A stretch of DNA of 51,572 nt, taken from the NCBI GenBank assembly GCA_024763215.1, contig JANTFX010000009.1, positions 1-51,572 on the forward strand. The letters run 5' to 3'. Of the stretch, positions 26,278 through 35,227 are shown piece after piece. The notes beneath the pieces are model-generated. The model was not told where the DNA came from. It saw only the letters and a list, made by a program, of their open reading frames with translations, and searched no databases. The position numbers and the translations under genes were made by a program. The stretch is from Candidatus Krumholzibacteriia bacterium (GTDB lineage Bacteria > Krumholzibacteriota > Krumholzibacteriia > LZORAL124-64-63). Position 1 is the first letter of the stretch; each line of letters starts with the position of its first letter.

Positions 26278-28521
26278 TCAGGGGATCACCTCGAGCTTGA
26301 AGTGGTCCCCGACCTCGATCCGGTCCACCACGTCCATACCCTTGGTGACCCGGCCGAACACCGTGTAGCGCCCGTTCAGGTGGGGCTGGGGCGACTGGGT
26401 GATGAAGAACTGGCTGCCGCCGGTGTCCTTGCCGTCGTGGGCGATGCCGACGGTCCCGCGCACGAAAGGCGCCCGGGACCACTCGCTGCGGATGGTGTAG
26501 CCGGGGCCGCCCCAGCCGTCGCCGCGGGGATCCCCGCCCTGGATCACGAAATCCGGCACCACGCGGTGGTAGGTCAAACCGTCGTAGAACCCCCTGTCCA
26601 TCAGATCCAGGAACACCGCGCACGTGTTGGGGGCCGGCCGGCCGTCCAGGGTGATGACGAACTCGCCGCGGTCGGTCACGCACCGCACGCGGGGAGCCTT
26701 GAACGGGACAGCCACAGGCGGCTGGTCGGGGCTTCGCGAAACCGCGGGCAGGGTTTCGCGCAGGCTCGCCTCGGCGGGCACCAGGGCCACCGGAACGGTG
26801 CCGGTGGCCAGGGCCGCGGCGCGGGCCTCCAGCCGGACGCGCAGGTCCGGCGAATCGAATCCTTCCTGCAGCAGCCGGTCGCAGGCTGCCCGTGACGAGG
26901 CCGGCAGCGAGTCGACCGACGCCTTGGCCATGCCCGCCAGCCCCTTGATCACCGCGCGCCTGAGCTCGTAGCGCTCCGGACCCCGGGCGCGGTTCCAGAG
27001 GTCGGCCAGGGCGCCGACGGAAAGGGAGTCCGGGTAGTTGGCCAGCAGCCCGGCGGCGGTGGCCGCGACCACGAAATCGGGATCCTGGCAGGACCGCCGC
27101 AGGACCAGGGCCACGCGCGCGCGGGCCGTCCCGGCCGCGACCCCGGCGGGAAGTGCGCCGGGCCTGGTGGCCATGACCGTGGCGAGGGCCTCCAGGGCCG
27201 CGGTCCGCACCAGGGGAGGGTTTTCGGCGGGGGATCCGGCCCCCGTGGGCGGCCCCGCGACCTGCCGGTCGGCCCTGCCCAGCAGCAGGAGCAGGGGGTC
27301 AGGGTGCACCGCGCCGATGGCCTGCACGGCCGCGGCCTGGATCATCGGTTTCCGGGCCTTGGCCAGCAGCGCGGCCAGCTCGCCCGCGCAGCCGGCTCCG
27401 CGCAGGGCCGCCCAGGCGCCCACCGCGTCCCGGCGCACGCCGAGGTGGGGGCTGTCAAGGGCCGCTGAGGCCACCTTGCCCAGTCGGATGCGCCAGACCG
27501 GCAGGAGGCTTTCCCGGCGGGCCGCCTCCGGAGGCAGGGGGATGCCCTCTACGCAGGAGGCCATGGCCCGCAGGGCCGCCTCGGCCACGTGGGGGTCCGT
27601 GGAACCGGCCGCGGCGGTCAGGATCTCCGTGATCACCTCGGCCCGGGGCTCGGGATCCGCACCCGCCGGGGTGTCCAGGGCGAGCTTGCCCAGCCGGCCC
27701 AGCGCCCGGCACAGGGCGATGTCCAGGCGGCTGCGGTCCCTGCCGCGAGGCCGCTTCCCTGACGCCGCGCAGGCGAGCACACCATCAAGGGCGCGGTCGT
27801 CATCCTGCCCTGCCAGGGCCCGCAGGGCGTGAACGCGCACCTGGGTGGGACCATCCGCGGCCAAAGGGGCCATGGCTTTGATCAGGGAGGTGTCCGGCGC
27901 CAGCTCGGCGCAGCGCAGGACGCGCCACAGGACCTCGGGGCTCGCCTGCGTAAGGTTGCTGTCCATGGCCGCTATCAGGGCCCGGTGGTCGACCTCGTTC
28001 ACCCTGTTGCGCAGGCCGTCCCAGGCGGCGGCGGCAACCCGGGGGTCGGCAGCGGCCGTGGCGGCCAGCAGGGCGGGGCCGCCACCTTTGGCCTGGGCCA
28101 GGCCGGCCAGAGCCGCCAGGCCGATGTCGTGGTGGGGGTCGGCCGCGGCCCTGCCCAGGGCCTGCACCGCGGTTTCTCCTCCGATCAATCCCAGGGCGAA
28201 GCAGGCCTGCCCGCGCACGGTGAGGCTGGCATCGTTCAGGGTTTCCACAAGGCGCGGCACCGCCGAGGTGCGGCCGATCAGGCCCGCCGCACGGGCCGCG
28301 GCCAGCCTGATGTGGGCGTCAGGATCCTGGAGCATCAGCTGGAGGCTGTCGCCGGGCGCGAACCTGGCATCCTGCCAGCGGGCGATGTCCCGCAGCTTGG
28401 CCGGCCGCACCGCTGCCTCGTTCGAGCAGGCGGCGGCGCCCAGTGCCAGAACAGGCAGCACCAGCAGCAGGCAGAAACGTGACCAGCGGTTAGGTAGCCG
28501 GTAAGAGGGATGGGTGTTCAT
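26278..28521 (-). CDS. HEAT-repeat lipoprotein with C-terminal cyclophilin (PPIase) domain
   Basis: 747 aa from the ATG at 28521 (AAGGAG upstream; an in-frame GTG at 28527 is an alternative). The signal sequence ends in a lipobox-like AAAC at C32. Residues about 60-570 are HEAT-like repeats ([20 protein letters not shown], then [20 protein letters not shown]). The last 165 residues are cyclophilin: [38 protein letters not shown] and [11 protein letters not shown], with the catalytic Arg and the FFIT block present. It probably folds or scaffolds envelope proteins outside the cytoplasm. Convergent with the ABC permease gene, 11 bp apart. Confidence 0.88.
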   Translation of the reverse strand: MNTHPSYRLPNRWSRFCLLLVLPVLALGAAACSNEAAVRPAKLRDIARWQDARFAPGDSLQLMLQDPDAHIRLAAARAAGLIGRTSAVPRLVETLNDASLTVRGQACFALGLIGGETAVQALGRAAADPHHDIGLAALAGLAQAKGGGPALLAATAAADPRVAAAAWDGLRNRVNEVDHRALIAAMDSNLTQASPEVLWRVLRCAELAPDTSLIKAMAPLAADGPTQVRVHALRALAGQDDDRALDGVLACAASGKRPRGRDRSRLDIALCRALGRLGKLALDTPAGADPEPRAEVITEILTAAAGSTDPHVAEAALRAMASCVEGIPLPPEAARRESLLPVWRIRLGKVASAALDSPHLGVRRDAVGAWAALRGAGCAGELAALLAKARKPMIQAAAVQAIGAVHPDPLLLLLGRADRQVAGPPTGAGSPAENPPLVRTAALEALATVMATRPGALPAGVAAGTARARVALVLRRSCQDPDFVVAATAAGLLANYPDSLSVGALADLWNRARGPERYELRRAVIKGLAGMAKASVDSLPASSRAACDRLLQEGFDSPDLRVRLEARAAALATGTVPVALVPAEASLRETLPAVSRSPDQPPVAVPFKAPRVRCVTDRGEFVITLDGRPAPNTCAVFLDLMDRGFYDGLTYHRVVPDFVIQGGDPRGDGWGGPGYTIRSEWSRAPFVRGTVGIAHDGKDTGGSQFFITQSPQPHLNGRYTVFGRVTKGMDVVDRIEVGDHFKLEVIP

Positions 28522-28614
28522 GGGCACGGCGCTCCTTGGTGGCGGGACGGGAGAGGGCGGTTTTGACCCTCGTGGGCCCGGATGCTACCATGGATCGGCA
28601 CAAGTGGTGAACCC

Positions 28615-28642
28615 TTACCCGGATCATGAATGATCCGGGTAA
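28615..28642. repeat. Perfect 13-bp inverted repeat upstream of asd
   Basis: TTACCCGGATCAT (28615-28627) and ATGATCCGGGTAA (28630-28642) are exact reverse complements with 2 nt between. It ends 22 nt before the asd ATG. It may be a regulator's operator, or an RNA hairpin in the asd leader. A second small hairpin (CTCC near 28647 with GGAG near 28656) could cover the ribosome binding site. Confidence 0.75.
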
Positions 28643-28664
28643 ACCCTCCTGCAGGGAGCAACGG

Positions 28665-29693
28665 ATGAAGGTCGGGATTCTGGGCGCGAGCGGACTGGTG
28701 GGCAGGACCATGCTGGAGGTCCTGGCTGTGCGGTCCTGGGTCGATGAGGACCCTTTGCTGCTGGTTTCCGGGCGTTCGGCCGGGACGAAGCTGAGCTTCC
28801 GCGGTCGGGAACTGGTGTGCGTCGAGACCGACGCGCAATCCCTGGCGGGGCTCGACGTGCTGCTGTGCAGCGCGGGGCGCGAAGCGGCCGGCCAGTGGGC
28901 TCCGGTGGCCGCCGGGGCTGGTGCGCTGGTCGTGGACAACTCCAGCCGTTTCCGCCTGGATGAAGGCGTGCCGCTGGTGGTGCCCGAGGTCAATCCACCC
29001 GCTGCCGGACGGTGCGGCCCGGGCAAGGGCACGCTCATCGCCAACCCCAATTGCTCGACCATCCAGATCGCCGTTTTCGCCGGGGCGCTGGCCCGCGCGT
29101 TCGGCCTGCGGGAGCTGCACGCGGTGACCTTGCAGGCGGTTTCGGGAGCGGGGCAAAATGCCCTCGCGCAGTGGGAGAAGGAGAAACGGGATCCGGACGC
29201 CGCCGGCGGCGGGGTCTTCCCCCGGCGCATCGCGGGGAACGTGCTGCCGGCCATCGGCCCTGCCCTGCCCGCAGGAGACTTCGAGGAAGAGGCCAAGGTC
29301 CGGCGCGAGCTGCGCCGGATCCTGCCCGGCTGCCGGGATCTGCCGGTGACCTGCACGGCGGTCCGGGTGCCGGTGCACACCGGGCACAGCGTGGCCGTGC
29401 GCTGCGTGCTGGAGGGGCCGGTGGATATGAGCCGGGTACGCGGGGTGCTGGACGGGCAGGCGGGCCTGGTGCTGGCCTCCGATCCCCACGCTTACGCGAC
29501 CCCCCTGGAAGTGGCCGGCACTCCCCTGGTCCATGTGGGGCGTTTGCGGGCCGGTCCGGACCAGCCCCGCGCCTTGCTGGCCTGGGTTGTGGCCGACAAC
29601 CTGCTCAAGGGCGCCGCCTGGAACGCCGTCCAGATCGTGGAGCGGTGCCTGGGGTTGGGTGGTCCGGACGGCAACGGGGCGGGCGCGACGTGA
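28665..29693 (+). CDS. asd: Aspartate-semialdehyde dehydrogenase
   Basis: 342 aa. MKVGILGASGLVGRTML binds NADP, NPNCSTIQ carries the catalytic C130, and RVPVHTGHS carries the acid/base H241. It reduces aspartyl phosphate to aspartate semialdehyde for lysine/diaminopimelate, threonine and methionine synthesis. The ATG at 28665 follows GGGAG; an in-frame upstream start at 28626 would run through the inverted repeat and is rejected. First gene of a tightly coupled operon; the next start overlaps its stop as GTGA. Confidence 0.93.
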   Translation: MKVGILGASGLVGRTMLEVLAVRSWVDEDPLLLVSGRSAGTKLSFRGRELVCVETDAQSLAGLDVLLCSAGREAAGQWAPVAAGAGALVVDNSSRFRLDEGVPLVVPEVNPPAAGRCGPGKGTLIANPNCSTIQIAVFAGALARAFGLRELHAVTLQAVSGAGQNALAQWEKEKRDPDAAGGGVFPRRIAGNVLPAIGPALPAGDFEEEAKVRRELRRILPGCRDLPVTCTAVRVPVHTGHSVAVRCVLEGPVDMSRVRGVLDGQAGLVLASDPHAYATPLEVAGTPLVHVGRLRAGPDQPRALLAWVVADNLLKGAAWNAVQIVERCLGLGGPDGNGAGAT

Positions 29694-30472
29694 TCGCCAT
29701 GGCCGGCCCCGGCCCCGTGCCGGTCAAACGCACCCGCCTGGGGAGCCTGCACCCGGCGGTGGTTCTGGGCGGGTTCATTGCGGCGGTCGCCGCCGACCTG
29801 GTGGGCGGCTGGCCCGTGGCCCTGGTGCTGGCCTTGCTGGCGGTGTGGGGGCTGGTCAGCGCCGGCTGGGATGCCGGGCACCTGGCCGCCCTCCTGCGGC
29901 CCTGGTTGCCGGTGGCGGTCCTTGTGCTGGGGGTCCATACCCTGACCACCGTGTCGGCCGCCCCTCTGGGGCACCCTTCCGGGCAGGGGTTGCTGCGCGG
30001 GGTCGTCGCCCTGGTGCGGCTGGCCGGGGTCCTGATGGGGCTGGCCCTGATCCAGGGAACCCTGGATATCGAAGGTATGGTGGCCGGGGTCACCTGGTGG
30101 CTGCGCCCCCTTGGCGGCCGCCTGCCCGCGGTCCGGGATCTGGGGCTGGTGGTGGCGGTGGCGGTGGGCGCCGCGCCGCGGGTGCTGGCCGAAGGAAGGC
30201 GCCTGCAGGCGGTGCTCAGGCTGAGGCGCGCGGCCGGGACGAACCCTGCGCACCGGTGGTCGCCGCGGGGCATCACCGAAAGGGTCATGGTGGTGGTGCC
30301 GCTGCTGGAGGGTCTGACCCGGCGGGCCGAGACCATGAGCCTCTCCCTGCGCCCGCGGCGTCCCGGGGCCGATGCCCGCACCGGAGCGCCCGGCTCGGGG
30401 CAGGTCGCCTGGTTGCTGGCCTGGACCGTGTTGCTGGCGGCCATGGTGGTGGGCGCAGGGAGGCTTCCGTGA
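29690..30472 (+). CDS. EcfT/CbiQ-family energy-coupling transmembrane protein
   Basis: 260 aa from the GTG at 29690, or 257 from the ATG at 29699. About five hydrophobic segments are followed by a cytoplasmic stretch containing LLEGLTRRAETMSLSLRPRR, which resembles the coupling helix of EcfT (RAEEL...ARG). EcfT joins two ATPases to a vitamin- or metal-binding S protein. No EcfA or EcfS gene is present in the window, so this is an orphan here. It overlaps asd (GTGA) and truA (GTGA); an ecfT-truA pairing is also common in Firmicutes. Confidence 0.7.
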   Translation: MIAMAGPGPVPVKRTRLGSLHPAVVLGGFIAAVAADLVGGWPVALVLALLAVWGLVSAGWDAGHLAALLRPWLPVAVLVLGVHTLTTVSAAPLGHPSGQGLLRGVVALVRLAGVLMGLALIQGTLDIEGMVAGVTWWLRPLGGRLPAVRDLGLVVAVAVGAAPRVLAEGRRLQAVLRLRRAAGTNPAHRWSPRGITERVMVVVPLLEGLTRRAETMSLSLRPRRPGADARTGAPGSGQVAWLLAWTVLLAAMVVGAGRLP

Positions 30473-31260
30473 GCCCTGCGGTGCGCGTACGCCTGGACAT
30501 CGCCTACGACGGCGCCCGTTTCCACGGCTGGCAGATCCAGCCGCAACACCGGACCGTCCAGGGTGTCCTGCGGCATGAGTTGACGCGCCTGCTGGGCTAT
30601 CCGGTGACGCCGGTGGGAGCCGGCCGCACCGACGCCGGCGTGCACGCCCACGGCCAGGTGGCCCACCTCGACGTGCGCGATGTGCGGGAATACGAGCGGC
30701 TGGTCCGCGCCCTGGCCCGGACCATGCCCGAGGACATCGATATCCGGGCCATCTCGCGGGTGAGCGGGGAGTTCAACGCGCGGTTCTCGGCGAGGGCGCG
30801 GCGCTACCGTTACCGGATCCTCAGGGGCCGCGATGTCTTCGATCCCCATTGCTGGCAGATCTACTTCGATGTCGACCGCCGGGCCATGGACCACGGCGCG
30901 CGGGAACTGCTGGGCCGCCATGATTTTTCCAGCTTCTGCAAGACCTCCTCGCTGAAGCCGGACGGCAACTTCTGCGAGGTGGACCTTTGCCGCTTTGAAT
31001 GGTCCCCGCAGGGGGCTATGTTTGAAATCAGGGCCAACCGGTTCCTGCACCACATGGTGCGGGTGATCGTGGGCACCCTGGTGGAGATCGGCCGCGGCGC
31101 GCGCCCGGCCGGCGACATGCCCGTGATCCTGGCGGCCCATGACCGCCGCCGTGCCGGCCGCATGGCCCCGGCCCGCGGCCTGTTCCTGGAAGAAGTGACC
31201 TACCCGGAGCACCTCCTGGTGCCGCCGGCGGACCAGCAAGACCAAGGAGAAAGCCCATGA
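30469..31260 (+). CDS. truA: tRNA pseudouridine(38-40) synthase
   Basis: 263 aa, GTG start overlapping the previous stop and preceded by GGGAGG. The catalytic Asp is D55 in [41 protein letters not shown] and [13 protein letters not shown] are typical TruA blocks. It converts U38-U40 in tRNA anticodon stems to pseudouridine. Translation is coupled to ecfT upstream and talC downstream. Confidence 0.95.
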   Translation: MSPAVRVRLDIAYDGARFHGWQIQPQHRTVQGVLRHELTRLLGYPVTPVGAGRTDAGVHAHGQVAHLDVRDVREYERLVRALARTMPEDIDIRAISRVSGEFNARFSARARRYRYRILRGRDVFDPHCWQIYFDVDRRAMDHGARELLGRHDFSSFCKTSSLKPDGNFCEVDLCRFEWSPQGAMFEIRANRFLHHMVRVIVGTLVEIGRGARPAGDMPVILAAHDRRRAGRMAPARGLFLEEVTYPEHLLVPPADQQDQGESP

Positions 31261-31913
31261 AATTCTTCATCGACACGGCCGACCTCGACGATATCAAGGA
31301 GATCAAGGCCATGGGCATGTGCGACGGGGTGACCACCAATCCCAGCCTGATGGCAAAGGCCGGGCGCAAGGACACCGACGCCCTGCTCCGTGAGATCTGC
31401 GCGGTGGTGCAGGGCCCGGTCAGCGGCGAGGTCACCGCCCTGGACGCGGAGGGGATGGTCGCCGAGGGCGAGCGCCTGGCGGGCCTCGACCCGCACATGG
31501 TGGTCAAGATCCCGACCACGTACGAGGGCCTGAAGGCCATCGCCGCCCTGAGCGGCAAGGGGATCAGGGTCAATGCGACCCTGGTGTTCTCGGTGAACCA
31601 GGCCCTGCTGGTGGCCAAGGCCGGGGCGGCCTACGTCTCGCCCTTCGTGGGTCGGCTGGACGACGTGGGCGAGGACGGCATGCAGCTGATCAGCGACATC
31701 GTCGAGGTCTACCAGAACTACGAGTACGATACCGAGGTGATCGTGGCCTCGGTCCGGCATCCCATGCACGTGGTCGACTCCGCGCTGCTGGGAGCCGACA
31801 TCGCCACCATCCCGCCCCAGGTCATCCGCAAGCTGGTCGCCCATCCGCTGACCGACAAGGGGCTGGCCGCGTTCATGGCCGACTGGGACAAGTTGCAGGG
31901 CGGGCAGGGATGA
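31257..31913 (+). CDS. Transaldolase, TalC/Fsa type
   Basis: 218 aa, the short single-domain type. It begins [20 protein letters not shown], has [11 protein letters not shown], Schiff-base K84 in HMVVKIPTT, and later [19 protein letters not shown]. It acts in the pentose phosphate pathway as transaldolase or as fructose-6-phosphate aldolase; sequence alone does not decide between them. ATGA overlaps at both ends. Confidence 0.92.
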   Translation: MKFFIDTADLDDIKEIKAMGMCDGVTTNPSLMAKAGRKDTDALLREICAVVQGPVSGEVTALDAEGMVAEGERLAGLDPHMVVKIPTTYEGLKAIAALSGKGIRVNATLVFSVNQALLVAKAGAAYVSPFVGRLDDVGEDGMQLISDIVEVYQNYEYDTEVIVASVRHPMHVVDSALLGADIATIPPQVIRKLVAHPLTDKGLAAFMADWDKLQGGQG

Positions 31914-33100
31914 ACCGGCGGGGGACCTGGGCGGCCATCGCGCTGGGCTTTCTGGTCGGAGCCGCGGCCGGGCTGGTGCTGTGGCAACTGGCCGGCGGCC
32001 GTTTCATCCTGAACCGTGAGGGTTCCGTCCCGACGGTCGAATCGGCCCCGGAGTCGACTGCGGTCGCGGTGGGCGGGGCGCCGGACTCTTCCGCGGTGGT
32101 CAGGACCGCAGGATCCGAGAGCCCCATCGTGCTGGCGACCCGCAAGGTGGCCCCGGCGGTGGTCAGCATCAGCGTCGTCCAGCAGCAGGGTGTGCAGGAC
32201 CCCAACATGCTGCTCATGGAGCGCATGGGCCTGATCCCCCACCGCAACTACTACCGCAACGTCCAGAGCATGGGCTCGGGCGTGATCATCTCCGATGACG
32301 GGCTGGTCATCACCAACGACCACGTGGTCGAAGGAGCGGTGCGCATCGTGGTGACCCTTTCGGACGGGCGCCGGCTGGACGCGCAACTGCTGGAGGAGGT
32401 GCCCCGCTACGACCTGGCGGTGCTGCAGGTCTCGGGCTCGGGATTGCCTGCGGCCCACCTGGCCTCGGAGAAGGATCTCCAGATCGGCGAGTGGGTCATC
32501 GCCATCGGTTCGCCCTTCGGTTACCTGCTGGCCGACACCCAGCCCACGGTCACCGTGGGGGTGATCAGCGCCCTGAACCGCGACATCAAGCGTTCCGAGG
32601 GCGAGCGGGCCTACCTGGGCATGATCCAGACCGACGCGGCCATCAACCCCGGCAACAGCGGTGGGCCCCTGGTCAACACCCGGGGCGATGTCGTGGGCAT
32701 CAACACCTTCATCTTCTCCGAGTCGGGGGGCAGCGTGGGCATCGGTTTCGCCGTGCCCGCTTCCCGGGTGCTGCGGGTGGTGGACGAGGTGCGGCGTTTC
32801 GGCCACTACCGCGAGGCCAACCCCGGTTTCACCCTGCGCCTGCTGACCCCGGCCCTGGCCCGGTACCTGGGCCTGGACAACCCCGTCGGTGCGGTGGTCA
32901 TGGACGTCGAAAACGGGTCCCCGGCCTGGAACAGCGGCCTGCGCCCGGGGGACATCCTGCGCACCATGAACGATGATCCGGTGGACAATCTGAGCCGCCT
33001 GTACAGGCTGTTCTACAACGCCAAGGTGGGGGACCACCTGCCGTTCACCGCCGAACGTGAGGGCAAGGCCTGGTCCGGCGAGATCGTGCTTTCCGAGTAA
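31910..33100 (+). CDS. HtrA/DegQ-family serine protease with PDZ domain
   Basis: 396 aa. One N-terminal membrane segment (about residues 8-28) anchors a periplasmic trypsin-like domain with H138 (ITNDHVVEG), D168 ([10 protein letters not shown]) and S250 (NPGNSGGPL). One PDZ domain follows (about 300-390, [20 protein letters not shown]), which makes it DegS-like in layout. It should degrade or sense misfolded envelope proteins. Last gene of the chain of 4-bp overlaps that begins at asd. Confidence 0.92.
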   Translation: MNRRGTWAAIALGFLVGAAAGLVLWQLAGGRFILNREGSVPTVESAPESTAVAVGGAPDSSAVVRTAGSESPIVLATRKVAPAVVSISVVQQQGVQDPNMLLMERMGLIPHRNYYRNVQSMGSGVIISDDGLVITNDHVVEGAVRIVVTLSDGRRLDAQLLEEVPRYDLAVLQVSGSGLPAAHLASEKDLQIGEWVIAIGSPFGYLLADTQPTVTVGVISALNRDIKRSEGERAYLGMIQTDAAINPGNSGGPLVNTRGDVVGINTFIFSESGGSVGIGFAVPASRVLRVVDEVRRFGHYREANPGFTLRLLTPALARYLGLDNPVGAVVMDVENGSPAWNSGLRPGDILRTMNDDPVDNLSRLYRLFYNAKVGDHLPFTAEREGKAWSGEIVLSE

Positions 33101-33144
33101 ATCGCAACATGTGGAACAACAATCAGTTGAAGAGGAGTGTTGAG

Positions 33145-34221
33145 GTGAACGATCAAGCTGCGCAGGGGGCGTCCCTGCAACCGCAAAACGTGCTGGTGAC
33201 CGGTGGCTCGGGTTTCACCGGCATCAACCTTATCCGGTTCCTGCTGGATAAGAACGTCCGGGTCCGTTCCCTGGATCTGGCACCGTTCACCTATGCCGAC
33301 TGCCGGGACCGCATCGAGACCATGCAGGGGGATATCCGCGATCCCGAAGCGGTGGACAAGGCCATGGCGGGCATCGATCTGGTGATCCATACGGCCATGG
33401 CCCTGCCGCTGTATCCCGAGCCCGATATCCTGACCACCGGGATCGATGGTACGCGCCTGCTGCTGACCAAGGCCCAGCAGCACGGTGTGAAGCGGTTCGT
33501 CCACATCTCCTCGACCGCCGTCTACGGCATCCCCGACCACCATCCCCTCAGGGAGGACGACAAGCTGGACGGGGTGGGGCCTTACGGGCACGCCAAGGTC
33601 CAGGCCGAGGCTGTCTGCGCTGAGTTCCGTGACCAGGGCATGGTGGTGCCGGTTTTGCGGCCCAAGAGCTTCATCGGTCCGGAGCGCCTGGGGGTGTTCG
33701 CCCTGCTGTACGATTGGGCCCGCGATGGGCGCGGCTTCCCCATGATCGGCAGCGGTGACAACCGTTACCAGTTGCTGGACATCGCCGACCTGTGCCAGGC
33801 CATCTGGCTGTGCAGCACCCTGCCCGATGAGACCGTCAACGACGTTTTCAACATCGGGGCCGCCGAGTACACGACCATGAAGCAGGACTGGCAGGCGGTG
33901 CTGGACTACGCCGGCTTCGGGAAGAAGGTCAAGGGCTTCCCCGCCGGACCGGTGATCTGGGCCCTGCGCATCCTCGACCGCCTGGGGATGTCGCCCCTGT
34001 ACAAATGGGTGTACGAGACCGCGGCCACCGATTCGTTCGTCAGCATCGAGAAAGCCCAGCGCGTGCTCGGCTACCGGCCGCAGTACTCGAATCAGGACGC
34101 CCTGATCCGCAACTTCAAGTGGTATCTGGAGCATATGTCCGAGTTCGAGGGCGCTTCCGGGGTTTCCCACCGCGTGCCCTGGAAGCAGGGGGCCCTGGGG
34201 CTGGCCAAGAAATTCTTCTGA
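33145..34221 (+). CDS. NAD-dependent epimerase/dehydratase (extended SDR)
   Basis: 358 aa from the GTG at 33145, which has GAGGAG 7 nt upstream; an ATG at 33109 would add 12 residues but lacks a ribosome binding site. VLVTGGSGFTGINLIRFLL binds NAD, HISSTAVYG gives the catalytic Ser/Thr, and PYGHAK the YxxxK pair. GFPMIGSGDNRYQLLDIADL resembles the sugar-nucleotide epimerase and 3-beta-hydroxysteroid dehydrogenase-like groups. Placement before hldD suggests a cell-surface sugar role, but the substrate is unknown. Confidence 0.82.
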   Translation: MNDQAAQGASLQPQNVLVTGGSGFTGINLIRFLLDKNVRVRSLDLAPFTYADCRDRIETMQGDIRDPEAVDKAMAGIDLVIHTAMALPLYPEPDILTTGIDGTRLLLTKAQQHGVKRFVHISSTAVYGIPDHHPLREDDKLDGVGPYGHAKVQAEAVCAEFRDQGMVVPVLRPKSFIGPERLGVFALLYDWARDGRGFPMIGSGDNRYQLLDIADLCQAIWLCSTLPDETVNDVFNIGAAEYTTMKQDWQAVLDYAGFGKKVKGFPAGPVIWALRILDRLGMSPLYKWVYETAATDSFVSIEKAQRVLGYRPQYSNQDALIRNFKWYLEHMSEFEGASGVSHRVPWKQGALGLAKKFF

Positions 34222-34252
34222 CCGGGGCCACCCGGCAACGAAAGGCGCACCC

Positions 34253-35227
34253 GTGATCGCAGTGACCGGAGCGGCCGGTTTCATCGGCAGCAACATCGTC
34301 TATCAGCTGAACCGACAGGGCATCACCGATATCCTGGCCGTGGATCTGGCCACCGACGGTGACCGCAGTGCGAACCTGGCTCCGTTGCGCATCGGCAACT
34401 ACATGGACAAGGAGGAATTTCGGGCCTGGCTGGCGGTGCCCGCCAACGCCCGCCGCCTGGATGTCCTGTACCACATGGGGGCCTGCAGCAGCACGACCGA
34501 GACCGACTGGGATTACCTGGCGGAGAACAATCTGGGGTACACCCAGGAACTGTGCCGCCGCGCCCTGGACGCCCAGGTCAGGTTCATCAACGCCAGCAGC
34601 GCCGCGACCTACGGGGACGGCAGCCGGGGCTACAGCGACGACCATGCGCTGCTGCCTGAACTGGAACCACTGAACCTTTACGGCAAATCCAAACACGACT
34701 TCGACTTGTGGGCGTTGTCGGAAGGGATACTCGAGGACATCGTCTGCCTGAAGTTCTTCAACGTCTACGGCCCCAATGAGTGGCACAAGGAGGATATGCG
34801 GTCCATGGTCTGCAAGGGGTACGAGCAGATCCTGGCCACGGGCAAGGTCAAGCTGTTCCGGTCGGATCGGCCCGATTATCCGGACGGGGGGCAGGAGCGG
34901 GACTTCATCTATGTCAAGGATGCGGTGGCCATGGCCATGTGGTTCGCCCAGCAGCCGCGGGTCGGCGGCGTGTTCAACATCGGTACCGGCGAGGCCAATA
35001 CCTGGAACCGCCTGATCACCGCCATCTTCAGCGCCCTGGGCAAGCAACGAGTCATCGAATACATCCCCATGCCCGAGCACCTCAAGGGCAAGTACCAGTA
35101 CCACACCTGCGCCGAGATGGCCAAGCTCAAGCAGGCGGGGTACGACATGCCCTTGACGCCCCTGGAGGATGCGGTGGGCGAATATGTCCGCAGGCACCTG
35201 GAGGGGCACCGGTACCTGGGCACATGA
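34253..35227 (+). CDS. hldD: ADP-L-glycero-D-manno-heptose 6-epimerase
   Basis: 324 aa, GTG start after GAAAGG. MIAVTGAAGFIGSNIVYQLN is the NADP-binding fold, and ASSAATYGDG and NLYGKSKHDFD carry the catalytic residues. YHMGACSSTTETD and FFNVYGPNEWHKEDMRSM are diagnostic for HldD (RfaD). It makes the ADP-heptose used in the LPS inner core, which supports a Gram-negative envelope. It overlaps the methyltransferase gene by 4 bp. Confidence 0.93.
   Translation: MIAVTGAAGFIGSNIVYQLNRQGITDILAVDLATDGDRSANLAPLRIGNYMDKEEFRAWLAVPANARRLDVLYHMGACSSTTETDWDYLAENNLGYTQELCRRALDAQVRFINASSAATYGDGSRGYSDDHALLPELEPLNLYGKSKHDFDLWALSEGILEDIVCLKFFNVYGPNEWHKEDMRSMVCKGYEQILATGKVKLFRSDRPDYPDGGQERDFIYVKDAVAMAMWFAQQPRVGGVFNIGTGEANTWNRLITAIFSALGKQRVIEYIPMPEHLKGKYQYHTCAEMAKLKQAGYDMPLTPLEDAVGEYVRRHLEGHRYLGT

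Noticed and set aside
28615-28642. Lysine riboswitch in front of asd
   Set aside because: The leader is under 100 nt and shows one hairpin; the lysine aptamer needs about 170 nt and a five-helix junction.
28626-28664. Earlier asd start at 28626
   Set aside because: It would translate through the inverted repeat and adds 13 residues before the Rossmann strand, where family members begin.
31910-33100. HtrA-like protease as inactive pseudoprotease
   Set aside because: The His, Asp and Ser of the triad (H138, D168, S250) are all present in normal contexts.
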